From Nymphalis io (Eukaryota > Arthropoda > Insecta > Lepidoptera > Nymphalidae): 64,000 nt of DNA. The stretch lies in the NCBI RefSeq assembly GCF_905147045.1, contig NC_065902.1, forward strand, positions 12,655,377 to 12,719,376, written 5' to 3'. The notes under the pieces were generated by a model, which saw nothing but the letters and a program-made list of their open reading frames with translations, did no database searches and was not told the DNA's origin. A program made the position numbers and the translations under genes. Of the stretch, positions 19,901-27,732 are shown in pieces (the first letter of the stretch is position 1; each line of letters starts with the position of its first letter).

Positions 19901-22814
19901 ACCGGAACACAACAATATCAAGTACTGCTGTTTTGCGGTAGAATATCGGATGAGTGGGTGGTACCTACCCAGACGAGCTTGCACAAAGCCCTACTACCAG
20001 TGAATATATGTCATACTTACAATACATACATACTCCAAGTGATTTGGTTAGCAATGTTCGGAAGTCAATCAATGCAAGAAATCAGTGGCTTTTAATTTAT
20101 AATTCAGGTTTAATCTAAAAAATATTCTTCATCACAAAAACGTTCCTTATTATAATTTTACTTTTTTTATAATTTTACATTTGAACATTTCTGAACGTTT
20201 TCTTGATCTAGATTGTCCTATACAAGAACTATGTGAGTTTTTACCATTGACATTAATTACTATAATTTCGTTTTTGGAAACCGAAAAATGTCCAGTTCAT
20301 TACCAAAATTAATATATCTTATAATAAGATAAATAAGTAAATATCCTGGTACATTATTCACACACGGCCATCTGATCCCAAATTAAGCAGAGCTTGTGCT
20401 ATGGAAATTGATATATACTACGTTTCTTTTGTAAATACCAACTTATGTAAATAATTACACCAAGGCTCAGGACAAACAGACATGTTCATGCACACAAATG
20501 TCTGTCTTGGGTGGTAATCGAACCCACAACTATCGGCGTGAAAGTCAAGTATCTACCAACCACACCAACCGGCCCGTCAAATCCGATAAAAGTTATTTCA
20601 TTAAGGATCTTTATTCGCACTCGAGTGGCTACAAGAAGTTAGTATTGTCATCTATTAAGTTTATATTAAGATTTATTATCAACAATTTTATTAAAAAATG
20701 ATAATGAATTAAAACTTCGGCCTAAGAAAGTTTCTTGTGGCATCTGCGATAATGTTTTAGATACAGTTGAAATAATATAATAATGTTCTAATTTCAAAAC
20801 TATTTTTTTTTTATAGAATAGGAAGGCGGACGAGCATATGGGCCACCTGATGGTAAGTGGTCACCAAACGCCCTTAGACATTGGCATTGTAAGAAATGTT
20901 AACCATCGCTTACATCACCAATGCGCCACCAACCTTGGGAACTATGATGTTATGTCCCTTGTGCCTGTAATTACACGTGCTCACTCACCCTTCAAACCGG
21001 AACACAACAATACCAAGTACTGCTGTTTTGCGGTAGAATATCTGATGAGTGGGCGGTACCTACCCAGACGAGCTTGCACAAAGCTCTACCACCAGTAAAT
21101 TCATTATTTTTATTATTTTCATTATTCATTCATTGATTATGAATCTTAGTGTTTTATAAATAAGAGATATCTCATCAACAGTGGGCTTGGCTTCGTGGTG
21201 ATTTACGGTTGATAAAAAACTATCTGGAATGAGCGGCACCCAAAGCCACACAGACTGAGAATGCGCGACTGAAATATAAATTGAATCACGTGTATTTGAA
21301 TGTTATTTGTTGTACAATCTATTACATATTTATATGTATCAAATAATAATCCTATATATAATTTAATATATTGTAAATTTTAGGAGTCGTATATCGTATT
21401 TAAGTTAATTGTAAGTGCACATAATGACCGATTTTGTCCTTTTTTTTCTTTTTGTGGGTTTTTTTTTGTGTGCTATGTGCTATAATAATTAAATAAATCC
21501 AGTCTATATACTGAATTACTACACAGATTAAATATAAATTTATTGATTCTAGACTGATACAAAACGCTGGAGAATACTATTCTTTACACTTGCCTCGTTT
21601 TACGTCGTCTGCAACATTATCTACGCCGCTTTCGCGAGCAGCGATCGTCAAGATTGGGATGACGATGGGAAACAGAAATTTGGCTACAGTAACGGTACGA
21701 TTGGATATTTAACACAAGACTTACACACACATGCAAACAGAAACTGATATACACATACAAACATACATGGTTTATAGTCGATACAAGACAGTGTAATACG
21801 TGCACAGAATGCTTCAAGATGGCGGACAACCATCACTGAAATGTATTTGAATTAATTACTTGAATATAGATCTGATTTAAATTGCATTGATAACAAATCC
21901 TTACTAACATTGTAAATGCGAAAGTGTTTTTGTTAGTATACGTTTTCACGTCTTAATCTACCGATCAAGATTTTTGCATTTAGGTACTGGAAAAGACATA
22001 AGGTGCCTCATACCTACCCCACTCAAATATGAAGTAAGCCGCAGGCGGATACTAGTAATTAATAATAAACTATCTATATGTATCTTACTAAGATTAACTG
22101 TATTTATCTTACAAAGCTAGCAGTTAAGACATGAAAGTGGAACAAATAAACATGTCTACTGGTTGTAGAGCTTTGTGCAAGCTCGTCTGGGTAGGTACCA
22201 CCCACTCATCAGATATTCTACCGTAAAACAGCAGTACTTGGTATTGTTGTGTTCCGGTTTGAAGGGTGAGTGAGCACGTGTAATTACAGGCACAAGGGAC
22301 ATAACATCATAGTTCCCAAGGTTGGTGGCGCATTGGTGATGTAAGCGATGGTTAACATTTCTTACAATGTCAATGTCTAAGGGCGTTTGGTGACCACTTA
22401 CCATCAGGTGGCCCATATGCTCGTTCGCCTTCCTATTCTATAAAAAAAAACTTACTTTCGCATTTATCATATTAGTTAGGATGTGATAATTAGGTGACAG
22501 TAGTCCATTTCTATTTAGATATACAAAGTGTTTATTTTTATTAAGATTAAGATTAAAGAAAGAAGAAGAGTACAGCTTATGAGACTAATTTCTCTCGTTC
22601 TCTCATCATTGATTTGCCATTCGAAAGAATAAGACACAGAATTATTCAACTAATAACACACTATACAAGTTTATAAGTGACGCCGTTAGGAGTAATACGT
22701 ATTATCACTTCATCTTATTAGTACTTTGTTTCAGATGTAACCAACTTAGAACTGGAAGAATTAAGTGAACGGAAGATAATGAAACAAGAAACGGATGATA
22801 TCACTGAATTTTGA
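4843..22814 (+). CDS. SLC17-like (putative inorganic phosphate cotransporter) MFS transporter, gene 1, 12 exons
   Basis: The spliced CDS is join(4843-4906, 7797-7829, 8175-8314, 8526-8705, 9664-9802, 10207-10421, 11220-11369, 13521-13665, 14278-14402, 16117-16239, 21553-21694, 22735-22814). It totals 1536 nt: 511 residues and TGA. Every intron is GT-AG and phases agree throughout. The protein has a hydrophilic N-terminus, about 12 hydrophobic segments and an acidic, cytosol-like C-tail. SLC17 hallmarks are the IRGSNGIAI segment in TM1, SSFFFGY in TM2, NWLPPSERR after TM4 and a W-A-I-A-x-A-H segment in TM7. The family imports or exports organic or inorganic anions with Na+ or H+; the substrate here is unknown. 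Odd points: the usual RxxQG(x)xEG of TM4 reads EFLMGMTQA, and the large glycosylated TM1-TM2 loop of gene 2 is missing. This could be a divergent or specialised paralogue. Polyadenylation signal at 22849. Confidence 0.88.
5067..5430 (+). repeat. left arm of a long inverted repeat
   Basis: From TGCTTACCGGA onward this arm aligns with the reverse complement of 6785-7227. Shared blocks include ATTAGGTTGCCCAATAAAAT-like, CCTGTCACCA, TTGCCACGTGTAAACAGGTG, TTTGTACTCATCTG and GTGGTCATGA. Identity fades inside about 5377, but AATTAATGCTTACTGCATTAATG-like similarity continues to about 5430. Probably the terminal arm of a fold-back or long-TIR DNA element. Confidence 0.7.
5631..5885 (+). repeat. SINE family A copy, 5'-truncated
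   Basis: Begins CTCATCAGATATTCTACCGC and ends CTATTCTATA followed by about 19 A. Carries the tail motif ACCACTTACCATCAGGTGG at 5818-5836. Lies inside the inverted-repeat loop. Confidence 0.85.
5886..6784. other. AT-rich interior of the inverted-repeat element, no gene
   Basis: No ORF or known repeat is seen. A short CA microsatellite occurs at about 6680-6692 beside GC-richer sequence (6690-6790). Confidence 0.5.
6785..7227 (-). repeat. right arm of the long inverted repeat
   Basis: Reverse-complement partner of 5067-5430, longer by small insertions. The outer end is GGTAAGCA, the complement of the left TGCTTACC. About 1.35 kb lies between the arms, including a family A SINE. No transposase was seen, so it would be non-autonomous. 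Confidence 0.7.
7419..7500 (-). repeat. SINE family B, tRNA-related head only
   Basis: Read on the - strand: AGCCGAGATGGCC..GTGGTAAGAACGCG (A-box-like), then GGGTTCAAACCCGGGC (B box), then the break. The body and LINE-like tail are absent, so the copy is 3'-truncated. Confidence 0.75.
7797..7829 (+). CDS. gene 1 exon 2, 33-nt in-frame microexon (residues 22-32)
   Basis: The acceptor ctttaattcag is good; the donor gtactt is weak. The exon is 33 nt and begins and ends in phase 1, so skipping it leaves the frame open. It adds 11 hydrophilic residues rich in N, S and T. Gene 2 has no counterpart. It may be a cassette exon, or a false call if transcripts always skip it. Confidence 0.55.
8175..8314 (+). 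CDS. gene 1 exon 3 (residues 33-79, TM1)
   Basis: Acceptor tctttttag, donor gtaaaa. Encodes IGVRHLQ followed by a hydrophobic TM1 ending in IRGSNGIAILAIT, the position of the conserved SLC17 TM1 arginine. The following loop is only about 10 residues, against about 50 in gene 2. Confidence 0.85.
8526..8705 (+). CDS. gene 1 exon 4 (residues 80-139, TM2-TM3)
   Basis: Exactly 180 nt, phase 0-0, as in gene 2. Encodes HNWDRRIQGTILSSFFFGY, the conserved SLC17 start of TM2, then TM3. The usual PGG after TM2 reads PAE. Confidence 0.88.
8858..9130 (+). repeat. SINE family C, full-length tRNA-derived copy
   Basis: The head GGCGTGGTTGGTAGATACTTG...GGTTCGATTCCCACCC has A- and B-box-like motifs. The body contains TATATAAGTATGTATTT and AGGCTCTGCTTAGTTTGG. 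The tail ends CCCAGGATATTATTATTAT. Lies in gene 1 intron 4. Confidence 0.82.
9287..9466 (+). repeat. SINE family B body and tail, 5'-truncated
   Basis: Runs from AATTCATCTCGTGC through GGAGAGGAGGCC to CAGCAGTGGGACATTAACAGACTGTTACT. No tRNA head. Gene 1 intron 4. Confidence 0.82.
9664..9802 (+). CDS. gene 1 exon 5 (residues 140-185, TM4)
   Basis: 139 nt, the same as gene 2 exon 4. Encodes GGW..., a TM4 in which the family R/Q/G/E residues are replaced, and the conserved SNWLPPSERR motif. Confidence 0.88.
10207..10421 (+). CDS. gene 1 exon 6 (residues 186-257, TM5-TM6)
   Basis: 215 nt. Encodes two hydrophobic segments (GVLFGTIVALPISGLM and a later helix) and the start of the central cytosolic loop, ending in KEALACYRK before gtacgt. 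Confidence 0.88.
10754..11045 (+). repeat. SINE family A, full-length copy
   Basis: Runs from ACTAGTGGTAGAGCTTTGTG to CTATTCTATAAAA, with the 19-nt ACCACTTACCATCAGGTGG tail motif slightly altered to ACACTTACC. Gene 1 intron 6. Confidence 0.85.
11220..11369 (+). CDS. gene 1 exon 7 (residues 258-307, TM7)
   Basis: 150 nt, phase 0-0, the same as gene 2 exon 6. Starts KQLLKPWRRIMQSKQFWAI and continues into TM7, including the conserved W-A-I-A-x-A-H pattern. Confidence 0.88.
11693..12075 (-). mobile_element. CR1/Jockey-type LINE 3' end, second family
   Basis: Read on the - strand, the translation gives a typical LINE RT C-terminus: RHRYTVEIPRLRTKRF, then AKLWNALPESVFP, then FKSRLIRFLIGKRPTS and a stop near 11757. 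Upstream are a frame change and a stop. It differs from the LINE family at 48-51 kb. It lies directly beside the RTE copy 2 insertion. Confidence 0.65.
12091..12132. repeat. AT microsatellite between target duplication and RTE
   Basis: TATATA/ATAATATAT run. It partly overlaps the left target duplication of RTE copy 2, which may have expanded after insertion. Confidence 0.7.
12133..13340 (+). mobile_element. RTE-clade LINE, copy 2, 5'-truncated with open RT frame
   Basis: Same family as 2811-4250. It is flanked by a 15-bp duplication, TTAGATATTATATAT, at 12084-12098 and 13341-13355, which fixes the insertion. It ends GTTGATTGATTGA. It starts at the equivalent of the LARRLDEFQPPEQAGF motif, so about two thirds of the element is missing. 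It is inserted in gene 1 intron 7. Confidence 0.88.
12190..13332 (+). CDS. RTE reverse transcriptase C-terminal part, 380-codon open frame
   Basis: Part of an RTE polyprotein, starting in the RT fingers/palm. RT motifs: FVDYEKAFDSI (first catalytic Asp region), RRGVRQGDVISPKLF and FADDIVII (catalytic FADD box). Then come the thumb, a WAGHVCRRTDGRW motif and GRPPARWTDDL. This C-terminal layout is typical of insect RTE elements. The endonuclease and RT start are missing, so it cannot act alone. The frame remains open from before the first ATG, implying a fairly recent insertion compared with copy 1. The ATG at 12190 is internal and is not a true start. Confidence 0.85.
   Translation: MDHIHTVRQIVQKTEEYNQPLCMAFVDYEKAFDSIETWAVLDSLQRCHIDWRYIEVLRCLYNAATMTVHIQDCKTKAIQLRRGVRQGDVISPKLFTNALGDVFKTLDWPRYGVNVNGEYISHLRFADDIVIIAESLEQLTEMLRSLGESSRYVGLGMNLDKTKVMFNRHVVPGPIYVEGKPLEVVSEYTYLGQVIQVGRNNFEKEADRRIRLGWAAFGNLRQVLKSSIPQCLKTKVFNQCVLPAMTYGAETWTLTAGLVHKFKVAQRAMERAMLGVSLKDKIRNEIIRKRTGVTDIACKISRLKWQWAGHVCRRTDGRWSRRVLEWRPRIGKRSVGRPPARWTDDLKKVAGTNWMRKAEDRELWRTLGEAYVQQWTTIGC
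13521..13665 (+). CDS. gene 1 exon 8 (residues 308-355, TM8)
   Basis: Acceptor tttatttcag, donor gtatgt, ending in phase 1. Encodes SSWQTALPFASMW, a hydrophobic helix, and the cytosolic loop to TM9. An RTE insertion sits just upstream in the intron. Confidence 0.87.
13771..13922 (-). repeat. degenerate SINE family B body
   Basis: Reverse complement matches the B body (GGTTTG...CCAATGCGGGTTG...GTGTGGCA...AAACATGCAAG) with many changes. Confidence 0.6.
13980..14158 (-). repeat. degenerate SINE family A
   Basis: Matches A in antisense: CATATGGGTCACCTGGCATCG, CACCAATGCGCAACCAACCTTGG, ACACTGGCTCACTCAAC. Confidence 0.6.
14278..14402 (+). CDS. gene 1 exon 9 (residues 356-397, TM9-TM10)
   Basis: Acceptor gattgcag, donor gtaagt. 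Encodes two hydrophobic stretches split by a short SSWNHWG loop. Confidence 0.87.
14501..14871 (-). repeat. SINE family D, full-length, with target duplication
   Basis: On the - strand a tRNA-like head (GTTGGTCTAGTGGCTTGATG A-box-like; GGTTCAATTCC B box) is followed by a body and an (ATT)n tail. An 11-bp duplication, AATATGCAATA, flanks it at 14490-14500 and 14872-14882. Gene 1 intron 9. Confidence 0.85.
14893..15125 (+). repeat. SINE family D, degraded, head-to-head with the previous copy
   Basis: The head-like CGTTTCTAGAGGCTAACAAAG...GGTTTAAATCCCATC is followed by body blocks AAAGCACCTAAAGCCG and CCTTCCAGTCGTGACGGGATAG. It is older than its neighbour. Confidence 0.65.
15174..15750 (+). mobile_element. 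CR1/Jockey-type LINE 3' end, 5'-truncated copy
   Basis: Corresponds to about 51085-51655 of the near-complete LINE. The RT C-terminus is broken by small indels (e.g. after CGGCGAGTGC at 15380). The tail ACCACTTACCATCAGGTGGAGTAAAG is at about 15692, then GGCGAATATAAAAAATAAATAAA. Gene 1 intron 9. Confidence 0.85.
15751..16116. other. AT-rich intron 9 remainder, no feature seen
   Basis: No repeat or coding sequence is recognised before exon 10. Confidence 0.5.
16117..16239 (+). CDS. gene 1 exon 10 (residues 398-438, TM11)
   Basis: Acceptor ttttttttag, donor gtgagt. RNVNDMTQNHAGTLVTM matches the family N-x-x-D...(G)-x-L pattern before TM11, though the usual proline is lost. Confidence 0.87.
16240..16880. 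other. AT-rich intron 10 start, no feature seen
   Basis: Very AT-rich with A-runs. No repeat family is recognised. Confidence 0.5.
16881..16964. repeat. TA/TACATA microsatellite
   Basis: (TA)n with CATA interruptions, directly abutting the family C SINE at 16965. Confidence 0.85.
16965..17248 (+). repeat. SINE family C, full-length copy
   Basis: The head GGCGTGATTGGTAGCTACTTG...GGTTTGATTCCCACCC, body and CCCAGGATATTATTATTAT tail match the copy at 8858, with a small internal insertion of short CTTATTC repeats. Gene 1 intron 10. Confidence 0.82.
17556..17858 (+). repeat. SINE family B, full-length reference copy
   Basis: Head: GAGATGGCCCAGTGGTAAG (A-box-like) and GGGTTCAAACCCGGGC (B box). 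Body: GACGGTGGTGACGAAGG. Tail: CAGCAGTGGGACATTCACAGG then CTGTTACT. The tail resembles the 3' end of the RTE LINE. Confidence 0.88.
17890..18060 (+). repeat. very degraded SINE family B-like sequence
   Basis: Only scattered blocks match (AAACCTGCATAT, GCGTGGCGAAATAAGCTCC). Confidence 0.35.
18254..18503 (-). repeat. SINE family B, near full-length, tail missing
   Basis: Antisense body and head, with head blocks CGATCATCGGTTAAGATTCACGC-like and CCACTGGGCCAT. The RTE-like tail (CAGCAGTGG...) is absent at the left end. Confidence 0.82.
18504..19567. other. AT-rich intron 10 segment, no feature seen
   Basis: About 1 kb with no gene or recognised repeat. Confidence 0.5.
19568..19670 (+). repeat. 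SINE family A, internally deleted and degraded
   Basis: GGTGGTAGGGCTTTGTGCAA joins directly to AAATCTTAGATCCCAAAGTTGG, skipping about 120 bp of the middle. Confidence 0.65.
19723..20001 (-). repeat. SINE family A, full-length copy
   Basis: T-run then TATAGAATAGGAAGG, CCACCTGATGGTAAGTGGT, ending CTACTACCAGT. Gene 1 intron 10. Confidence 0.87.
20339..20577 (-). repeat. SINE family C copy
   Basis: Antisense: starts ATATCCTGG, ends with the head complement GTATCTACCAACCACACC...CGGCCCG. Inner tail part shortened. Confidence 0.78.
20803..21096 (-). repeat. SINE family A, full-length copy
   Basis: T-run, TATAGAATAGGAAGGCGG, then CCACCTGATGGTAAGTGGT, ending CTACCACCAGT. Closely similar to the inverted copy at 22158. 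Confidence 0.88.
21553..21694 (+). CDS. gene 1 exon 11 (residues 439-485, TM12)
   Basis: Acceptor gattctag, donor gtacga, ending in phase 1. TDTKRWRILFF matches the SLC17 W-R-x-x-F motif before TM12. It ends in a charged DRQDWDDDGKQ stretch. Confidence 0.87.
21898..22057 (+). repeat. Helitron-like short repeat, degraded
   Basis: TCCTTACTAACATTGTAAATGCG at the left and GCCGCAGGCGGATACTAGTA at the right resemble the ends of a common lepidopteran non-autonomous repeat. The CTAGT end suggests a Helitron; this is inferred from memory of the pattern, not a search. Confidence 0.45.
22158..22450 (+). repeat. SINE family A, full-length copy
   Basis: From ACTGGTTGTAGAGC to CTATTCTATAAAAAAAAA. It is followed at 22451-22481 by an inverted fragment of the Helitron-like left end (ACTTTCGCATTTATC). 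Gene 1 intron 11. Confidence 0.88.
22735..22814 (+). CDS. gene 1 exon 12 (residues 486-511 and stop)
   Basis: Acceptor tttgtttcag. Encodes an acidic tail (DVTNLELEELSERK...DDITEF) and TGA at 22812-22814. Confidence 0.85.
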
Positions 22815-22848
22815 AAATTTTAATATTTTGTAAATAATTTAAAAAGTT

Positions 22849-22854
22849 AATAAA
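22849..22854 (+). terminator. polyadenylation signal of gene 1
   Basis: AATAAA lies 35 nt after the gene 1 stop codon, the only strong hexamer directly downstream. It implies a very short 3' UTR. Confidence 0.6.
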
Positions 22855-22962
22855 ATATACTTTGTTTACTGTTATAAAATGATATTCTTAAAATGTCTTC
22901 ATAATACTTTAGTATGTAAATTATTTTGACAACTTTAACAAACCTAATATTATAGTAAGTTA

Positions 22963-23156
22963 ATAACAGCCTGTTAATGTCCCACTGCTAGGCTAAGGCG
23001 TCCTCTCCCTTTTTGAGGAGAAGGTTTGGAGCTTATTCCACCACGCTGCTCCAATGCGAGTTGGTAGAATAGACATGCGGCAGAATTTCAATGAAATTAG
23101 ACACATGCAGGTTTCCTCACGATGTTTTCCTTCACCGTCAAGCACAAGATGAATTA
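22963..23156 (-). repeat. SINE family B body and tail
   Basis: Antisense: AACAGCCTGTTAATGTCCCAC (RTE-like tail), then GGCGTCCTCTCCC and GCTCCAATGCGAG. Lies about 110 bp past the gene 1 polyA signal. Confidence 0.83.
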
Positions 23157-24298
23157 TTAGTTATGGGCTCAATATAAAAACCAATACTCACACGATGTAT
23201 GTCTACGGAAACGAATTCAAATTATATATATGGAATATTTGCGCACATATACGACAGCACTCGTTCTGCATAACTCTTTAATTTTGACAATATCTTATGC
23301 GTTCATTCTCGCAGGTACCCCCTAAAGTTGTTGGTCACACTGAGCTCCTCTTTTGTTGACAAACGACCAGTCGCAATACAAAGTTGTTTTTTTCTTAAAT
23401 CCGAACTTTTTGTAATTAAAGACATATTTTTATAAAGCGATTGATCCCTAGTTTATACTATATTAATGTATAAAACGAAGTATTACCGTACAGCGGCTTA
23501 TTGAAATTCTAATACACGTTCTCTCGATAAATTAATTAAAACTTGATAATTTGAAGTTCCTCGATCTTAATTACTGGCTACTAATAGCTGATATTTATCT
23601 GATTTACCTCCACCACAATCTTTGGGAAAATATTACGCGAACAACCCACGGTTATTAAATATATAACTCATGTTGTATCAACATACACTACTGAATACTT
23701 GCCTTTGTAAAACAAACTTTGTTCCTATCAAGCAGAAGACGCATGGCATTTTCTTATTTAAAACTTACGCACCTTCTATTTTGATTCTTATACTTAGAGT
23801 GATAAGGTCCAAGGTCTAAGCGAACATCATTTTATAATCTTCTCGAAATGTACAACTCACAATCATTTTAATCAAATTCCAACTTAATTATTAACAGCAC
23901 AAAGTTCATAATGCAATGATAAGAAGACAATTATCGTGGGTGTTCAACGGAAGGAGATTTGTCAGTGTTGCAAGGATTTATTTTAAAACTTACCTAATCT
24001 ACAAGCGCAACAGTGCTGCAAGCAACAGCACAGCAAGTGATTAAAAAATAATAAGAAACTTATCAACCAATGTTAAAAACTAAAAATGCATTTATATCAA
24101 TAAGAGAATTCTAAAAATAAAATTAGGAATAGAAACAAGAAGCTTCTTAGATGTATGTGTCAAGGAATGTTACCTTCACAGTAGTGGCTAGAAGCGTCTG
24201 GACACAATCAAAACTTTGGAGGTAATTTCAATTAATAGAATTATGAGTTAGCCGTGATCAATATCAAATTATAAATAATAAATATCCTTAAAAAGTTA
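23157..24298. other. intergenic, no gene seen
   Basis: AT-rich. No repeat is recognised and no ORF is convincing. Confidence 0.5.
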
Positions 24299-24420
24299 AT
24301 CAGATATTCTACCGACAAAACAGCAGTACTTGGTATTGTTGTATTTTGTTTTGAAGGGTGAATGAGCCATTGTAATTACAGGCACAAGGAACATAACATC
24401 TTAGTTATCAAGGTTGGTAA
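24299..24420 (+). repeat. SINE family A fragment, truncated at both ends
   Basis: CAGATATTCTACCGACAAAAC to TTATCAAGGTTGGTAA. It ends 18 bp before the LTR element and does not resume beyond it. Confidence 0.75.
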
Positions 24421-24437
24421 TAATTTTTATAATGACT

Positions 24438-24873
24438 TGAGGAGGATCGCAGCTTAACCACCAATTAAAAACTCCGGCAGACTTTAAGAGTTATTTATTG
24501 TGACAAGTCAACAATGTTTACATTAGAGCGCACAGTAAAAGTAGTTGAAATAATTAATTTATTAAAAATAAACAACAACAACAGCGCTTATATAGGCATT
24601 CCCCTCTCACGATGACCACCACGCGTGCTTGCCACTTTTGGGACCTCCTCCTAGGCGAAAACAAAAGCGATGCATGCGGCCATCTTGCTGGGGGTGTGGT
24701 CAAGCGTGTGACGTCGCTGCGAGGACAATAGATGCGCATGCGACCATATTGCCGAAGGGGCGTATCCATACGTGTGACGACATACATCAGACCACTGCAA
24801 CATCACCTGATCCATGACGTAGTTGATCAGGTGATGTTTGTGCTGCGTTTAGACGCATTGTGCACTCGCCACA
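24438..24873 (-). repeat. 3' LTR of the Gypsy element
   Basis: On the - strand it begins TGTGGCGAGTGC and ends GATCCTCCTCA. It contains a perfect 14-bp hairpin (24799-24838), a TATATAAG box (about 24587-24594) and an AATAAA (about 24560). Confidence 0.92.
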
Positions 24874-24896
24874 CTACTCCCCCGCCGAGACCGTGA

Positions 24897-27233
24897 CTAC
24901 GGGCGATAGTAGTTTGGGAATCTGACCACTCTACCACTCCTGGTTTTACTGGCAGGGATGGCATCAGACTTCTCCTGAACTTTAATGTTCTGGTCTGTCT
25001 GGTCCTCAGCGAGTATGTAAGCTGGTTTCAGTCTGTCTATGCTGATTCGCTGCGTTTTGCCTAGTACGTCGATGTCAAAGGTTTTCTCCTCGCGTCGCAG
25101 CACCCTGTATGGACCTGAATAAGGTGCTTGAAGGGGTTTCCGATGGGGACCCTGCCGGATAAATACGTGCGAGGTAAGCCTAAGGTCTTTTGGTATGTAA
25201 AAAGTTTGATTAGAACTTGTGTGCCAAGATGATGGTTGTGGCCTTAATTTATTGACATGTGTTCGGATTCTACCAATGAATTCGGTGATGTCCTCGATGG
25301 TTGGGGGTGCTGATGAGAAGAACTGTCCAGGTAACCGCAGTGGTTCCCCGTAGACAAGTTCGGCCGTTGAAGCTTTAATGTCATCCTTGAATGCGCTGCG
25401 TATACCTAGTAATACCCACGGTAACACTTCTACCCAGTTCGGAGTAGAATGACAGGCAATTGCGGCTTTTAATTGACGGTGTAGTCTTTCTACCATACCA
25501 TTAGCTGTCGGATGATATGCCGTTGTGGTATGATGGTTGGCACCGATGAGCTTGACCAGTTCTTTGAAAGCGCCCGACTCAAACTGCCGGCCACGGTCAG
25601 TGGTGATGTGTTCGGGGCACCCGAACCGTGATATCCAACCACTGGAAAGGGCAGCAATGCAGCTTTCGGCGGTGATGTCTTGTAGTGGGTAGACTTCTGG
25701 CCACCTTGTGTAGCGGTCCACGATGGTTAGGCAGTACCTGTAACCTAAACATAAAGGTAAAGGACCTATCAAATCCAAGTGGATGTGTCGAAAACGTGCG
25801 GAAGGGCTTTCGAAGGCTTGTAGCGGAGCTTGAGTGTGTCTGGTCACTTTGCTTTGCTGACATTGTTGACACTCCTTTACCCATTGTCGACAGTCTTTGC
25901 GGATACCAGGCCAAATGTAGCGCTCTGTAACTAACTTGACCGTAGGCTTGGCTCCTGGATGGCTTAAATTGTGGAGCGAATCGAATACCTGCTTGCGATA
26001 TGAAGGTGTGATGAATGGTCGAGGATTACTTTGAGAGACATCGCAGTATACCAGAAGAGCTGGCTCTGACTCTAATCGTATTTTCTTCAACCTAAGCGCA
26101 GACCCATTTTTCAGCAGGTCCTGTAGCTCGCTGTCCGCCTCTTGTGCTTTGACCAGGGAGTGGTAATCTAAGGGTATAGAAACTGCCTCGATACGCGAAA
26201 GGGCATCTGCAACAATATTGTCTTTACCAGCTACATATCTGAAGTCTGTGGTGAATTGGCTTATAAAGTCCAAGTAGCGAAACTGGCGTGGCGAACTGTT
26301 CTCTCGGTGATTAGCAAAGACAAACGTAAGTGGTTTATGGTCCGTGATGATACAAAATGTCCGAGCTTCCACCATAAATCTGAAATGTCTAATTGCGTCA
26401 TACACTGCCAATAACTCTCGGTCATATGGGCTGTACTTTTTCTGTGATGGACTTAGCTTCCTCGAAAAGAATGCTAAGGGTTGCCATTCATTGTTCTTGA
26501 ACTGTTGCAGCACAGCACCTATTGCTGTATCTGAAGCGTCCGTCTGTATGGACAGTTCTGCTTGAGGATCTGGGTGGACCAAAAGCGTAGCTTCTGAAAG
26601 TTGCTTTTTAGACAGTTCGAAAGACTCTAATAGGGCAGGCGTCATGTTAATAGGCTGCGATCCCTTCGTTTTAGGCCCAACGAGGAGTTGGTTGAGCGGT
26701 GCCTGAACTTTTGCAGCATTAGGTATAAAACGGCGATAAAAATTGATCATACCTAAAAATCTTCGTAATTCTTTTAGCGTCTTGGGTACCGGGAAGTTCT
26801 GAATGGCTTCAACCTTCGATTCTAACGGCTGTATTCCTGCTGCTGACACGTTGTGGCCCAGGAACTGGACTTGCGTTTTGCCGAAAGTACATTTGTTGGT
26901 ATTTATTAGAACTCCATATTCTGCTAGTCTTTGGAACAACAACTTGAGATGCTCTTGATGAAGGGTACTGCTGCTGCTGAAGACTAGAATGTCATCCAGG
27001 TACCCATAACAAAAATCTAAGCCCCGCAGTACCTCGTCCATGAATCTTTGAAAGGTCTGTGCGGCGTTACGAAGACCGAACGTCATGAACGGGAATTCGT
27101 AAAGCCCGAAAGGAGTGGCGATAGCGGTTTTCGGAATGTCGTCTTCGTATACTGGTATCTGATGATAAGCTTTAACCAGGTCTATGGTTGAAAAGACCGT
27201 ACTGCCTGTCAACTGGCACGTAAAATCATGCAA
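24897..27233 (-). pseudogene. Gypsy pol: RT (N-terminus deleted), RNase H, integrase
   Basis: About 778 codons are open to the stop beside the purine tract. Domains in order: RT palm from HDFTCQLTGS, with DLVKAYHQIPV and the catalytic YLDD box near residue 60; the connection; RNase H (TDASDTAIGAVL, TDHKPLTFVF); the integrase zinc finger (H-x-x-H...C-x-x-C in ECQQCQQSK); the DDE core (HLDLIGPLP, TDRGRQFES, NGMVERLH); and a C-terminal tail ending RSGRVVRFPNYYRP. RT fingers normally precede HDFTC, but here the protease ORF joins it directly and out of frame. The ATG at 27233 is therefore an accident of the junction. No polymerase activity is expected. Confidence 0.9.
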
Positions 27234-27732
27234 GAGTGATTTCTGGGAATTCTCTAAGCAGGCGATGATAAGATGTATCCTCTAAAGTCGTACGGACTGA
27301 GGAAATTGTTTCCGTAGAACGTTGTTTCGGGAGTGCAACAGCAAGTGTGGTAACACCGTCAACGAGGCGCTGGTTGCGACAGTCGACTAGCAGGTTGTAG
27401 TAACTTAAAAAGTCGACGCCGATGATGGGCTTTGAGACGTCTGCTACGACGAAACGCCACGTGAAAGCGCGCCTAAGTCCTAGATCCAGCGTTAAGGGGA
27501 GGAAGCCATATGTGTAAATGATAGTCCCATTTGCAGCGAACAATTCGTATCCCATTTTGTTTCTAGGTTCCCGAACAGCGGATCTTGGAAAGACACAGAG
27601 GTCTGAACCGGTGTCAACTAAATATTGCACTTTGGTCTTGCGATCCGTGATGAACAGGCGGCCCGAAATTGTAAGGCAGTCGTCTACCGCCACTACTGGC
27701 TGCCTTGAGAGTTTCCCATCTTCTTGTAGCTG
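27226..27732 (-). pseudogene. Gypsy aspartic protease region, in gag frame after a TGA
   Basis: Starts right after the gag stop codon in the same frame. The protease active site is LVDTGSDLCVFPR and a flap/second motif IIGVDFLSYY follows. This domain cuts the Gag-Pol polyprotein. The frame ends at LLREFPEITLA and a stop formed by the RT deletion junction. No ATG starts it (the first start-like codon is GTG at 27693), so expression would need read-through of the TGA at 27733-27735. Confidence 0.85.

Noticed and set aside
24554..24787. 77-codon ORF repeated at 28770-29003
   Set aside because: It lies inside both LTRs and is a consequence of LTR identity, crossing regulatory sequence. No protein family is recognised.
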